From Helicoverpa zea (lineage: Eukaryota > Arthropoda > Insecta > Lepidoptera > Noctuidae), in contig NC_061459.1 in NCBI RefSeq assembly GCF_022581195.2, positions 1,240,001-1,304,000 of the forward strand: a stretch of 64,000 nt of DNA, read 5' to 3'. The position numbers and the translations under genes were made by a program. Shown piece after piece: positions 1 through 10,013 of this stretch (the first letter of the stretch is position 1; every line of letters begins with the position of its first letter). The notes under the pieces are model-generated. The model saw only the letters and a program-made list of their open reading frames with translations, had not been told where the DNA came from and did no database searches.

Positions 1-1122
1 CTGAAATAAATCCAAATAAAATAAATAACTTGATAAAAGAAAATGTGCATATCAAAACTAGAGTACAGGAGGGAATTTAATAAACATAACGCTGTACTAT
101 ATCGACTAAACGTGTACACCAAAAACTGACATACGCCGAAAGACAGCTTTGAATGAATAAAAAAATGATTTCATATATGCGGCACTTAAAATCGTATCAA
201 TCAATTCTGACTACGCCAGCCCTCGCATCATACATTATCAAAGGCGTTACTTGGACGTCTTCCATTCCTCGATGTAGACTGAAACTGGATGTGGCTTCTG
301 AAAAAAACATCTGGTGCGTCGATCCGGGACGGTGTAAAGTCAGTTTTTAGCATAAAATATTTTTATATTTATTGCTTTCTTAGTGATCGCTTCAAATGTT
401 TCAAAGATGAATTCCAGGAGTAATATTATCCAAAATGAATCTGTAAACTGCAAAAAATTACACGGATCTGATGAACAGATGCACATTTAAATATTTTGTT
501 GCTATAAAATATCTCGTCTGTCTAAAATGAAAATGAAACCGCTCATCTAGCATCTACTATACATCTGCACATACCCGAATTTTCTTACAATTTGACCTAT
601 ACAACCAAGAAAAGCTATTCTCACCTTTAGTGCTAGAAAAATAGAGACCACTCATGACTTTTTGAACCGCAAAATGATGTAGGTGTAACAGTTAATGCTC
701 TGAATACTATCTCAGGAACGTATATTTTAGCTGTTAGCAAAATGTTAGCGATTTGAGCATATAAGGGTGGCTGCTGATCTCGTTCTAACAGTTGATACGA
801 ACCTTATGTGTTATTGGTTTTGTTAGTTGGGGGTCTAAGGGATTTCGCAATGCATTCCAGCTATATTTTTTCCAGATCTTTTAACAATTTCCTTAATATT
901 TAGGGTCATCATTTTTGATAGAATTTTCAAGTTCAATTTTTGAAGTAAACATTTGTTTTTAAACATAGTTAGTAATAATGAGCTTTAGGCCCATTTACAC
1001 AAAATCATTAAATCTGGCTTGAAACATATTAATAATTGTTGTTTGTCACCAAAAACCGATAAATAATACTTAAAAATATGTTGACGAAAACTACAAAAAA
1101 AACGTAAATAAAAAAAATACAG
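1..1122. other. Upstream flank without a recognisable gene
   Basis: AT-rich sequence upstream of the transporter. A 65-codon open frame at 153-350 has no recognisable domain and I do not call it. The first exon of the transporter (5' UTR, perhaps the first base of the start codon) may lie here or outside the window, but I could not place it. Confidence 0.5.
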
Positions 1123-4100
1123 TGACTGACAACCAGAGCCAACTCGATCAAATTCTTCATGCAATAGATGTAAACATGCAGATTTTAAAAAACCCAGTCG
1201 ATAGATATTTCCATCGCAAAACCTGCTACCATTTATATTTATTTACTCTTCTTTTTTTCTGCAAACTACCGGTATTTTGGCATGTATTAAGTTTACTATT
1301 TCTGTCTCCGCATATGCAATTTACTTGTGAAAATAGTGGTAACTTTTCGGATGACCAGTGTCCTTGTGAAAACCCTGTTTGGGATAAAAGTGTGTTCACC
1401 GAGACCATGCAGACGAAATATTCTATAGTTTGTGAAAATGCATGGCTGGTTAGCTTTTCGCAAAGCATGCTGTATTTTGGGTTGTTACTCGGAGCTCTGT
1501 TCTTTGGGTTCCTGTCTGATAGGTCAGTGTATTTATATTAACTCATCCTAACAAAGGCTATATTTTATCCCTGTACGTCCCGGGCGTCCGAGGCGCGGAA
1601 TTTTTTTTCATAAAATATTGTTACGTACTAAGACGATGCATTTGGAGAACTTTGGCAGGCGAAGGTGAACCTAGAGATTAAAGATTACTAAAGGGTTTTG
1701 TTTAAAATTTTCTACCAACCTATATTTATAGTAAGTAACTTTTTTAATAGAAATGTGTATAGGCATAATGGAATAATGAGTAACATCACCAATATCTTAA
1801 CCAAATAACGCAGTTAACCCATACTTTGGAAAAGATCCCCTATTTCAAGAGCAAATTTCCTTAATCAGCGTCAGGATCATATCCTATGATTTGATGTAAT
1901 AGTATTTTAATTTTCACAGCTGACTACCTTTTAATTACTGTCGGCTCCTTAATTAAATTACCGTTGATATTCCTGTTTGAAAAAGAGTCTCGTCACTCAA
2001 AATTAATATTAAAATATTGATGAACGTTGGCAAACGTTTCCAATTAATTGCGTTAAGCAGAGTATACATTGTGAACTGAAATTTCCTGTAAACTGAATTG
2101 TGATGTGAGTTGCTGCATTAATCAAGTGATTGCTACTGAAAATTTCAGTCTTCAAGCTATTAATTGAAGTGCGATTTGCGGATCAGTAGAAGATGTTTCT
2201 CTTCTCTCTGATTTCACTTCAACATTATGCATTTTTAAATATTCTGACAAAAAAAAATACGAGAACATAAATTAAAAGCATAAAAGTCTAAACTACAACG
2301 TTATATACATAGGACCCCAAAGACTGAAACAAATAACATCAACATTTTTTTTCAAACATGTACTTAATTGATAAGTTAAACTTATTTATGGAAAAGATTA
2401 TCATAGGTGTGAATCAGACGCGCCCACCTTTTAAGATGCTGTACTAAAACGTGAATAAGATGCGGCCTGAAATGTCAATTACGTTTTCCTATTACAATTG
2501 GCGATTATTTATCTCAATTGGCGCCTACCGTAAACTTCTAAGTAAACTTAATTTAAGAAGTTTCATATTACTTCTTCTCTTGAAATAACTTTAAAATTGT
2601 ACACCTAGTTAAGTTTTTGCAAACATGAAGTAACCCTTCCTGTTAATTTGTCGAAAAATAAAAGTATTTTATACTAATTACTTTATCCGTTTCTCCAATC
2701 AAAATTAATTTATTTATTTATTTATTTATTTATTTAAGTAGTATGGAGGACTAACAGCTAAAAAACACAGACAAGGAACTGTAAGTTAACCTGAGAGCCA
2801 ATAACAAGTCCTCACTTATAGGGTACAGTACAATACTAAATTCTATGGACACTTAAGTACAGAGAAGAGAATACTTGCTAAATAACTAGTAAACAGTTTA
2901 AGTACAATCTTGTTCACATTACATATCAACCTTAATATTAATTGAAGGCTAAATGAAAAAGTTTCGGCTTAAGCGCTTTCTGACCGAGGACACACTAGTT
3001 AGGAATGGATCTATATCATGCTGCTTACACAACCTGTTGAAATTTCTGCTTGCACGCACAATGTACGAATTCTGTCTATAATTTGTTGAAGATAATGGCA
3101 CACGCAAGGGTGGATTAAACCTTTTAGACTTCTTAGGAGCATTGAAATAAAATTTGGAAAGAATATCAGGGCAGTTGATACTATTGTTGAAAATTTTCAA
3201 CAAGCCAACACAATCAGAAATCTCGCGGCGATTAACTAGAGGCAGTAAATGAAATTTTTTACAGAAGTTGAGGTAGTTTTCAGACTGATACGTTACTTTT
3301 TGATGATAACACAAATACTTAATAAATCTTTTTTGGATGCTCTCTATGCGGTCAATATATTTGTGGTAACATGGGTTCCATATTTCAGACGCGTACTCTA
3401 AGTGACTTCTAACAAAAGTACAATATAGAATTTTTAGTGTTTTGGCTTGAGTGAAGCACTTGGACAACCGCATTATGAAACCCAGTGATTTAGATGCCTT
3501 GGCGACTATTGCATCAACGTGTGTTTCAAAACTAAGTTTAGAATCATGATACACTCCCAGATCACGGATGGAATTTGATCTGGGTAGAATTTGATCACCT
3601 AGAATATATGATGCGACAATAATGGAACGCTTTCGAGAGTACGTAACAACCGAGCATTTCGCGGGATTAAGATCCAGTTTACTTCGCTGACAATAATCCT
3701 CAAGACGACGCAGGTCGTCCTGGAGTGCTGATGCATCTGACTGTGATAATATTGTGGCATAGATTTTCATATCATCAGCGAAGCACAGAAGCTTGGATGA
3801 GATTAAGCAAGAGTCGATATCGTTTATATAGATGATGAACAGTAAAGGACCGAGCAATGAACCCTGCGGCACTCCACTAGGAACAGGAACCCAGCTAGAA
3901 ATATAGTTGTTGAGTACAACTGCTTGAGATCTGTTCACAAGATAAGAGGAAAACCATCTGAGTAGATCACCGCGTATTCCCATGCTATTTAACCTTGCAA
4001 TTAAAATGTTATGGTCAATTCGATCAAAGGCTTTACTGTAGTCCGTATAAACGACATCGACCTGCGCACCGTTATCCATAGCAGCAGTAATAAATTCGTT

Positions 4101-7100
4101 TAGAAGAATCAGGTTCGTAACAGTAGACCTTCCCTTTAAAAAACCGTGTTGAAAAGATCTAAATGAATTTTTTAGAGCATTATAAACCTGATTGTATATA
4201 ATTTTTTCAAATATCTTTGCTATAATACACAGTTTGGATATCGGCCTGTAATTTGTTACGTCTGTTTTTACGCCTTTTTTATGCACAGGTGTTATATACG
4301 CTGATTTCCATATCTGTGGAACAATACCCAAGTTTAAGGACTTTTTAAATAAAATCGAAATTGGTTGCGCTATCGACGGTGCACACGACACAAGAAGTTT
4401 GGGTGATATGTTATCAGGACCTGCTGCTTTAGATGCGTCCAATGTTCGAAGCAAATTCATTATTTCTTCTGAGCTCACGTTAATTCCGCAAACATCCGAT
4501 GAAAGGTTTGACGATTCAATAAAATGAAAATGAGAAGAGTTTGAGTGACTAACACTAGGATTGAGAAAAGTAGAATGGAAGTATTCGGAAAAAGCTTGAC
4601 ATATTAGTTCCCCGGTCCGCAGGGTATTACCATTGTAATTTAAGGTGCTTGGAATTGCATTTGAACTATGTCGTTTCTTTACAAACGTCCAAAAATATTT
4701 TGGGTTATTTTTTATAGAAAGTTCTGTTAGATCCAAGTAGCTTCGGTAACACTGAGATTCCAATACTTTCACTCTTTCACGAAGAAGCTTGAATGTTAAT
4801 TCATCAGATTTATTACCATATGTTTTAAATTTTTTAAGGTATTTAGATTTTTCTTTAATTGTTCTAATAAGTGATGAACTGTACCACGTTGGATAGCTTT
4901 TGTTTCGATAAAATTTCTGTGGGATATATTTAGATTGTAATTTAATAATAAACTGGTTAAAAAAGTTAACTGAATCATCTATTGACCGCAATGAAAACTC
5001 AGTTTCCCAGTCAACCGAGCTAATGTCCCTGGTTATAGATTCATAGTCCCCTTTATCATACAAAAATTTTGCACGTGGTGCACTTTCAAGTGGGGGTGTT
5101 ACGATCAAATCCAAATTAATCAATAATGCTGGGTGATAGGCGTCAATAGGCACCAGTGGGCTGAGACATTCAGTCACATTCACCACTTCATTGGAAAGAA
5201 TTAGGTCAAGGAGTCTACCATACTTATTAGCCACGACGTTATACTGACCAAAACCAAGAATGTGTAATTCATCACAAAGCAAAATTTCGTCATTACTGTT
5301 AGGATTAAATGGAACGAGTGATAGATTATTATCAGAAGGGACCCAGTTGATACCACTCATATTGAAGTCACCAATAACAAGGAAGGTATCAGAAGTATTA
5401 TCAATAACTGTTTGGTTTAATTTAGCAAGAAAATTTGAAAGTTGTAAAGAAAAAGAAAGGCCTAAGTTTTGTTGACATAAGTAAATAACACAAATATGCA
5501 AAGTAATAATGTTTCGGGTAGTTGAATTTTTAATTTGTATGGATAGCCAGAGGTCTTCCGCAGTCGAGTGAAAATTAGGTTGACAAGTAACTGATAATTC
5601 TCTACGAGTAGCAATAAGTACACCCCCACCTCGTGATTGCCCGGTTAAAACGTAGTCCCGATCGCGTCGCCAAACAATGTACCGTTCATCAAAAAACTCA
5701 GAATTTAAAACCCCATCCAATAACCAAGTCTCAGTAAGAACTATGATATCATACGAATTAAGTAACATTTGACGATAGAAAGAATGACTTTTAGTTCTAA
5801 GTCCGCGAACATTCTGATAATATATATTTAAATTATCAGGCATTGAAAATATAGTCAATAACTGAAAATAAATCGTTATGATCGCCTATAATGCAACGAT
5901 TCACTTTATTATAAAGTATAATATGGTAAAGTAAAACTATCAACATGTTAGGAAGGTAGAATATTAAAAAATTGGCGCGTGAACCAAAATCATACAACAT
6001 TAAGTGGTAAACAAGTGTGCAAAGAAGCAAGCAATATTGCGTAGTGTGTGCAAGCGCAAGCGAGACAGATATATTGACATGCGACAGAGCTTTAAAGTGA
6101 ACAGTGCGATAAGCAACATAAAGGAATCCGTAAACTAAACAAAAGAGAGGTGTCGAGCTCATTAGCGCGGCAGGGGTGCCAAACCTTTTACAAACTAGCA
6201 AAGCGTTACAATATTTTAAAATATTAAAGCGAGACTGAGATAAAGAAAAACAATAAAATAAAAAATAAAAAATACTTAGAAAAAATAGGAAGCACATTAT
6301 ACAATCTTGTTTAAATCTGATTCTTTTCGAATAATAACAACTTTAGAATTAGTGTTTTTTAATATATGGATTTTCCCGTGCTTTACCCATACGAACTCAT
6401 AATATTTCTCTTTGGCCATGATCTTGACTTTACTTAATAGCTTCTTGTACTCAATGCTCAGGTGATCATTCACATAAATACGCTGAGATGAGCCCTGGAA
6501 TCCAATATGGGATGTCGAAAGGTCCTTGACGGCACGAGCAGCTGCTATAAAGTCTTCTTTCACGTACCGGTTTAAGAAACTCACAATAATTAATTTTTCG
6601 TTGGAGTTGAATATAGGTACTCTCGAAATATAGTTCACCTGGGATTTGGGGCAGGTGTAATTAACCTTCTGGCCGATAGCTTCAATAATGGAGAAAAGAT
6701 TTTCATCCTTTCTTACAGGAACTCCCTTAATTTCCACATTATTAAGCCGGGATCGCTGTTCATAGGTTGCGAGTTCATACTTAGACCTCGCCAAGTCCGC
6801 CTGCAAACAATTGACAGTTTCCTGAAGCTTGCCAAGTTCTGATGCTTTGAGTTCCACCTCCGCAAGTCGGGTGTCAAACTCATCAAGTCTACCACTCGTG
6901 CCTTCACATGTAATTTTTAGCTCAGCTAACTCATCCTTGATAACCCGGATATCATCTACCAAAGTCGGCAAACTAAGTAGTTGGCGTTTCATGTCGCGAA
7001 TTTCGGACAATATAGTTTCGAGAGACGCTGGTTCGGGAGCAGGCACAGCTGGTGATGACATTCGACAAGTGGGGCACTTCCATTGAGCCATTCTGTTGGC

Positions 7101-8867
7101 ACCAAGCCTTCGCCAACCAGCTTCCGAAATATTGGCACATCCAAAATCCAGATGTTGCTTGCAGCCACCACACTGGACTCCATCGTTAAATTGTACGTTG
7201 CAAGCTGCGCACGTTTTCATACTTGAAGATGCAGTAAAACTCAGGTCACATAAAAAAACCAAAACAATAAACTATAAACTTGATGTTCAATAAAAGAAAA
7301 AGGTTGACGATCTATTATTTAGAGCGACGCGTACTTTACTAACGAGTGTCCATAGACGAGTGATGAATTAAGGTTTAATATTCATGTATTCAGCCGAAAA
7401 TCGATCTCAGTGGCGTGCACTTGGAGAGGCCTATGTCCAGCAGTGGACTGCGATAGGCTGATGGTGATGATGATGATTCATGTATTTGAAAATCGCCAAA
7501 ACAGGTTTCTGATTTATTTTCTGTGTAGGTACAGTATAAATAATACTCAATTTTTTTTTTAGGTTCGGTCGCCTACCAATATTTTCACTAAGCACACTCC
7601 TGATGGCATCAGCAGGTTGCCTGGTGCCACTCATGCCAACCGCCGCATCATTCATCGTGATTCGCTGTATCGAGGGTATTGGCTCGGGAGGAGCCATCGT
7701 TACCGGCTACGTGCTCATTATCGAATACTGTGGAACTAACTACAGAGAAACGGTCTCAGCCCTTTACCACATACCCGTCAACGTGAGCCACTTGTCTTTG
7801 GCAGGAATCTCTTACCTCATAAGGCACTGTGATGCATTCCAACTAGCTCTGTCAGTGCCGGCATTTTTGTGTGTCACACCATGGTGCCTGTGCTTAGAGT
7901 CCCCAAAGTGGTTGATAGCTCACGGAAAAATTGATAAAGCAACGCGTGTGCTGGAGAAGATTGCAGCTTTGTAAGTATGAAAGTGGAATAGAATGTAGGT
8001 AGAATAATGTGACAAAGAGCAGACAGACAGTTAAAAAACATAAAGATACGGGGTTATAATTTTTCCATGTGGTACTTGTGCTAGTCATCAAATTATAGTG
8101 TATGCTTAAAATCAGTCTGATCACACGTAATAGAAGTTTTCTCCTGTTTCAGTAACCGCAAGCCGGCAGATAATATCAAAACAGAAATAGAAGAGTACTA
8201 CGCAGCTCAATCTTCCATCAAAAGTCACAAAGTGAAGTTCTGGCAAATCTTCCATCATAGGAGGCTCATTATTAATCTGTTCTGCATATCTTTCAATTAC
8301 TTCGTGTGTGGCATGGGGTACTATGGCGTCTCTCAATACATCGGCAACATGAGTGGCGACATCCACAGGAATGTTGCCATCTCTGGAGCCCTACTCATAC
8401 CTGGAACAATCACCAGCGCATTCCTACTCAACCACTTAGGCAGACGATCTTTTCTTATGACAACCACCTTCTTATCAGGGATATTAATGATAGTAGTAAT
8501 AATGATTCCTGAACATGCAAACTTGGCCAGGGTATGCACAGCTTGTATTTGCAACACTTTCTTTTTCATGTCTTTTATTATCGTGTTTTTGTATGGTGTG
8601 GAATTATTTCCGACTTCTATAAGGAATACTGTGTTAGGCTTCTTATCAGTACTGTCAAGAGTTGGTCAAATAACTGCTCCTCCTATCAATGGTTTATCTC
8701 AAGTAGTTTCGGGAGCTATTTTTGGAATGATGGCCATTATAGGAGGATTTTTGTGTTTACCATTACCTGAAACGAAGTTTGTAGAACTACCATCATCTTT
8801 AGAAGATTCAAAAAGCTTGCCCAAGAGAAAGTCTGGACAGCAAAGTGTGCAACTAGATCAGATATAA
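1123..8867 (+). CDS. Organic cation/carnitine transporter-like MFS protein (SLC22 family), three visible exons
   Basis: Exons 1123-1522, 7563-7970 and 8153-8867 join in phase: AG|G gives the Arg of LSDRFGR, and TT|T gives a Phe. With a Met at 1122-1124 the product is about 507 aa, near the family's usual 500-550. Exon 1 has a hydrophobic first membrane segment and a Cys-containing extracellular loop (CENSGNFSDDQCPCENPVWD). The exon 1/2 junction rebuilds the MFS loop motif G-x-LSDRFGR. Exon 3 carries ELFPTSIRN, SRVGQITAP and a C-terminal LPETK, all typical of SLC22. The family moves organic cations, carnitine or related solutes across the plasma membrane; the substrate cannot be read here. The start is uncertain: GTG is at 1122, a CAG acceptor-like site ends there, and the first plain in-frame ATG is at 1176. 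LDQILHAI upstream of 1176 looks like the usual N-terminus, so I favour the earlier start. Intron 1 (6.0 kb) holds a retrotransposon on the other strand. Confidence 0.9.
2708..2738 (-). repeat. (TAAA)n 3' tail of the non-LTR retrotransposon
   Basis: Seven to eight TTTA units on the plus strand, where the minus-strand element should end. Such tails are typical of target-primed reverse transcription in CR1/Jockey-group elements. Confidence 0.75.
2949..5843 (-). CDS. Non-LTR retrotransposon ORF2: apurinic-type endonuclease plus reverse transcriptase
   Basis: About 964 aa from the ATG at 5843; the frame is open a little further up (TTG at 5858), but that is not a normal start. The N-terminal endonuclease shows YYQNVRG, LTETWL, VIGDFNMSG near residue 160, and a DAYHPALL variant of the usual catalytic SDH block. 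The reverse transcriptase follows, with AAGPDNISPKLL, YTDYSKAFDRIDH, GVPQGSLLGPLLF and the catalytic FADD near residue 688. A CR1-like tail comes next (SIRDLGVYHDSKLSF; RSHLEYASEIWNP). The enzyme would nick the target and copy the element RNA from the nick. No stop or frameshift breaks it. The start codon overlaps the stop of the preceding ORF (ATGCCTGA, 5843-5836). Confidence 0.92.
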   Translation of the reverse strand: MPDNLNIYYQNVRGLRTKSHSFYRQMLLNSYDIIVLTETWLLDGVLNSEFFDERYIVWRRDRDYVLTGQSRGGGVLIATRRELSVTCQPNFHSTAEDLWLSIQIKNSTTRNIITLHICVIYLCQQNLGLSFSLQLSNFLAKLNQTVIDNTSDTFLVIGDFNMSGINWVPSDNNLSLVPFNPNSNDEILLCDELHILGFGQYNVVANKYGRLLDLILSNEVVNVTECLSPLVPIDAYHPALLINLDLIVTPPLESAPRAKFLYDKGDYESITRDISSVDWETEFSLRSIDDSVNFFNQFIIKLQSKYIPQKFYRNKSYPTWYSSSLIRTIKEKSKYLKKFKTYGNKSDELTFKLLRERVKVLESQCYRSYLDLTELSIKNNPKYFWTFVKKRHSSNAIPSTLNYNGNTLRTGELICQAFSEYFHSTFLNPSVSHSNSSHFHFIESSNLSSDVCGINVSSEEIMNLLRTLDASKAAGPDNISPKLLVSCAPSIAQPISILFKKSLNLGIVPQIWKSAYITPVHKKGVKTDVTNYRPISKLCIIAKIFEKIIYNQVYNALKNSFRSFQHGFLKGRSTVTNLILLNEFITAAMDNGAQVDVVYTDYSKAFDRIDHNILIARLNSMGIRGDLLRWFSSYLVNRSQAVVLNNYISSWVPVPSGVPQGSLLGPLLFIIYINDIDSCLISSKLLCFADDMKIYATILSQSDASALQDDLRRLEDYCQRSKLDLNPAKCSVVTYSRKRSIIVASYILGDQILPRSNSIRDLGVYHDSKLSFETHVDAIVAKASKSLGFIMRLSKCFTQAKTLKILYCTFVRSHLEYASEIWNPCYHKYIDRIESIQKRFIKYLCYHQKVTYQSENYLNFCKKFHLLPLVNRREISDCVGLLKIFNNSINCPDILSKFYFNAPKKSKRFNPPLRVPLSSTNYRQNSYIVRASRNFNRLCKQHDIDPFLTSVSSVRKRLSRNFFI
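5836..6297 (-). CDS. Hydrophobic middle ORF between ORF1 and ORF2 of the retrotransposon
   Basis: 153 codons from an ATG (6297-6295) that shares its A with the ORF1 stop (TAATG) to a TGA (5838-5836) five bases inside the ORF2 start. I recognise no family. The product is strongly hydrophobic, with candidate membrane segments near residues 1-18, 50-64, 88-101 and 107-128, and Cys-rich (MCFLFF at the start, CLLLCTLVYH near residue 90). A frame that begins and ends exactly on the neighbouring stop and start argues for real translation by termination-reinitiation. The alternative is a chance frame in AT-rich DNA, which also tends to encode hydrophobic residues. Function unknown; a membrane role is inference only. 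Confidence 0.55.
   Translation of the reverse strand: MCFLFFLSIFYFLFYCFSLSQSRFNILKYCNALLVCKRFGTPAALMSSTPLFCLVYGFLYVAYRTVHFKALSHVNISVSLALAHTTQYCLLLCTLVYHLMLYDFGSRANFLIFYLPNMLIVLLYHIILYNKVNRCIIGDHNDLFSVIDYIFNA
6297..7220 (-). CDS. Non-LTR retrotransposon ORF1: PHD-like zinc finger, coiled coil and FP25K-like domain
   Basis: About 307 aa from the ATG at 7220 (MKTCAACN); the frame is open to 7262 but starts there with TTG. Residues 4-52 have the Cys/His spacing of a PHD-type finger (CAAC, CGGC, a Cys, CPTC). A heptad-like stretch follows (about 70-150), then RSRLNNVEIKGVP, a pattern shared by ORF1 proteins and the baculovirus FP25K family. The C-terminal 150 residues (FLNRYVKEDF; IYVNDHLS; YYEFVWVKHGKI) also fit FP25K. 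ORF1 proteins bind element RNA and form the ribonucleoprotein; the finger may add protein or chromatin contacts. The stop is part of TAATG, which opens the next ORF. Confidence 0.85.
   Translation of the reverse strand: MKTCAACNVQFNDGVQCGGCKQHLDFGCANISEAGWRRLGANRMAQWKCPTCRMSSPAVPAPEPASLETILSEIRDMKRQLLSLPTLVDDIRVIKDELAELKITCEGTSGRLDEFDTRLAEVELKASELGKLQETVNCLQADLARSKYELATYEQRSRLNNVEIKGVPVRKDENLFSIIEAIGQKVNYTCPKSQVNYISRVPIFNSNEKLIIVSFLNRYVKEDFIAAARAVKDLSTSHIGFQGSSQRIYVNDHLSIEYKKLLSKVKIMAKEKYYEFVWVKHGKIHILKNTNSKVVIIRKESDLNKIV
7380..7486 (+). mobile_element. 5'-truncated RTE-clade retrotransposon tail with 11-bp target-site duplication
   Basis: Insert 7391-7475 is flanked by perfect 11-bp copies of ATTCATGTATT (7380-7390, 7476-7486). 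The frame reads AENRSQWRALGEAYVQQW then TAIG and stop, the C-terminus of RTE reverse transcriptases, followed by a (TGATGA)-like tail. It lies 80 bp before transporter exon 2. Confidence 0.9.
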
Positions 8868-9174
8868 ATTAAAAGGAATTACGCTATCAACATGTGATAA
8901 TATTGTTTTAGATACTGTGTTCTTTCGAGAAGTACAATGTTATGAATTATAATTTGGTAAAAATGTATATTATACATGGCTTTACTAACACTTATGTAAA
9001 CGAAATGATTCTTTACCTAACATCCAAAACAATAATTCAAAATACTTGTGCAATTTTAGACGGACAAAATCCACACTGAAAATAACGAACATGGAAAAAA
9101 CTCGTACAAATCTGCAATCGGGTACTGTAGTACAAAGACATACAAACACTTTGGTACCAGGAGTAGCAATTTAC

Positions 9175-9180
9175 AATAAA
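9175..9180 (+). promoter_or_regulatory. Candidate poly(A) signal of the transporter gene
   Basis: AATAAA about 310 bp after the transporter stop codon; a second AATAAA lies at 9280-9285. Position is the only support. Confidence 0.35.
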
Positions 9181-9758
9181 ACAAAGGGAAGCTCACGACA
9201 CTGTTATTTTCAATAAGCTCCCTATACACAGGATAATGAAAAAAGTTTTTATAACCGACAATGCGGAGTACCTAAGTGGAATAAAGTATGATGTTTTCAA
9301 CTTGTCCAATATGTAAGAATATTGTTTTATAGCTGGGATGTGAGAGGATTTTGTATTTATTTTAAGATTTGCTTTGTTTTGTTTTGCTGATATTGAAAGA
9401 TCAGTCGAAACTTAAAGTTCTTGGAGATCTCTTATTGCATACTCTTTCTTTGATATGACAATAGATAGAATAATAAGGAATAGAAATAACCAAATAGTGT
9501 GGGCAAGCTTTATGCTCATATACATACAGATTACAGGCTTTTTGTAATCAAAAAGGATCCTAACGATGGTGATAATTAATTCATTACCTCACAGAAAACC
9601 TCAACAATCCAATACTAATTAAAAACAAAAAAACAAAACACTCAAATATTAACAAAATCAACAAGCGACCAAACAGTTCAACGTAGCCAATACACATTAG
9701 CCAAATCACTAACCTTTGATCCAGCTTAACACTTAAGCCTACTAAATCTTAACCCGTG

Positions 9759-10013
9759 CTATTGTAAATCAATTTGGTCCATTATAACAGCCGTGGATGA
9801 GCCATAATCCTCCATGAGAGTATTATGGCCGGGGGGGTTAGGTACTAAATTAGCCGGGATGACCCCGAATGGTAACGTACGACTGAAAGCCACGCCTATC
9901 GGAACATTAGGTGCAGTACGGGTATTTGGCGATAGTTCCAATGTTGAGGTTTTGTGTTGGCTTAATTGTTGCTTTCTGGTGTTATTAGAAGGGTATAATT
10001 TCTGATAATATGT
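9759..10013 (-). CDS. Possible orphan exon or small ORF, GC-richer than its surroundings
   Basis: The minus-strand frame is open from a possible acceptor (TTATCAG ending near 10014) to TAG at 9759, about 80 codons. It reads ...LSPNTRTAPNVPIGVAFSR...DQIDLQ. Composition is clearly richer in G+C than the flanks. I recognise no family. Its phase does not fit direct splicing from forkhead exon 3 (which leaves one base) through any AG I tried, so it may belong to another transcript, be a TE remnant, or be chance. Confidence 0.25.
   Translation of the reverse strand, partial: TYYQKLYPSNNTRKQQLSQHKTSTLELSPNTRTAPNVPIGVAFSRTLPFGVIPANLVPNPPGHNTLMEDYGSSTAVIMDQIDLQ

Larger units (their letters stand above)
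2708..7340 (-). mobile_element. Near-complete CR1/Jockey-group non-LTR retrotransposon in transporter intron 1
   Basis: Read on the minus strand: a 5' region of unclear limit (about 7340-7221), ORF1 (7220-6297), a middle ORF (6297-5836), ORF2 (5843-2949), a 240-bp 3' UTR, and a (TAAA)n tail at 2708-2738. The simple-repeat tail and the EN-RT layout place it in the CR1/Jockey superfamily; the Daphne or Rex1-like branch is a guess. All three frames are open, so the copy looks recent. I could not find a convincing target-site duplication, and the 5' end may be truncated. Confidence 0.88.

Noticed and set aside
2949..7262. Retrotransposon frames as host genes
   Set aside because: Endonuclease and FADD reverse transcriptase motifs, a simple-repeat tail and intronic antisense position identify a mobile element.
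7431..7697. His-rich minus-strand frame
   Set aside because: Antisense of the RTE (TGATGA) tail and of transporter exon 2.
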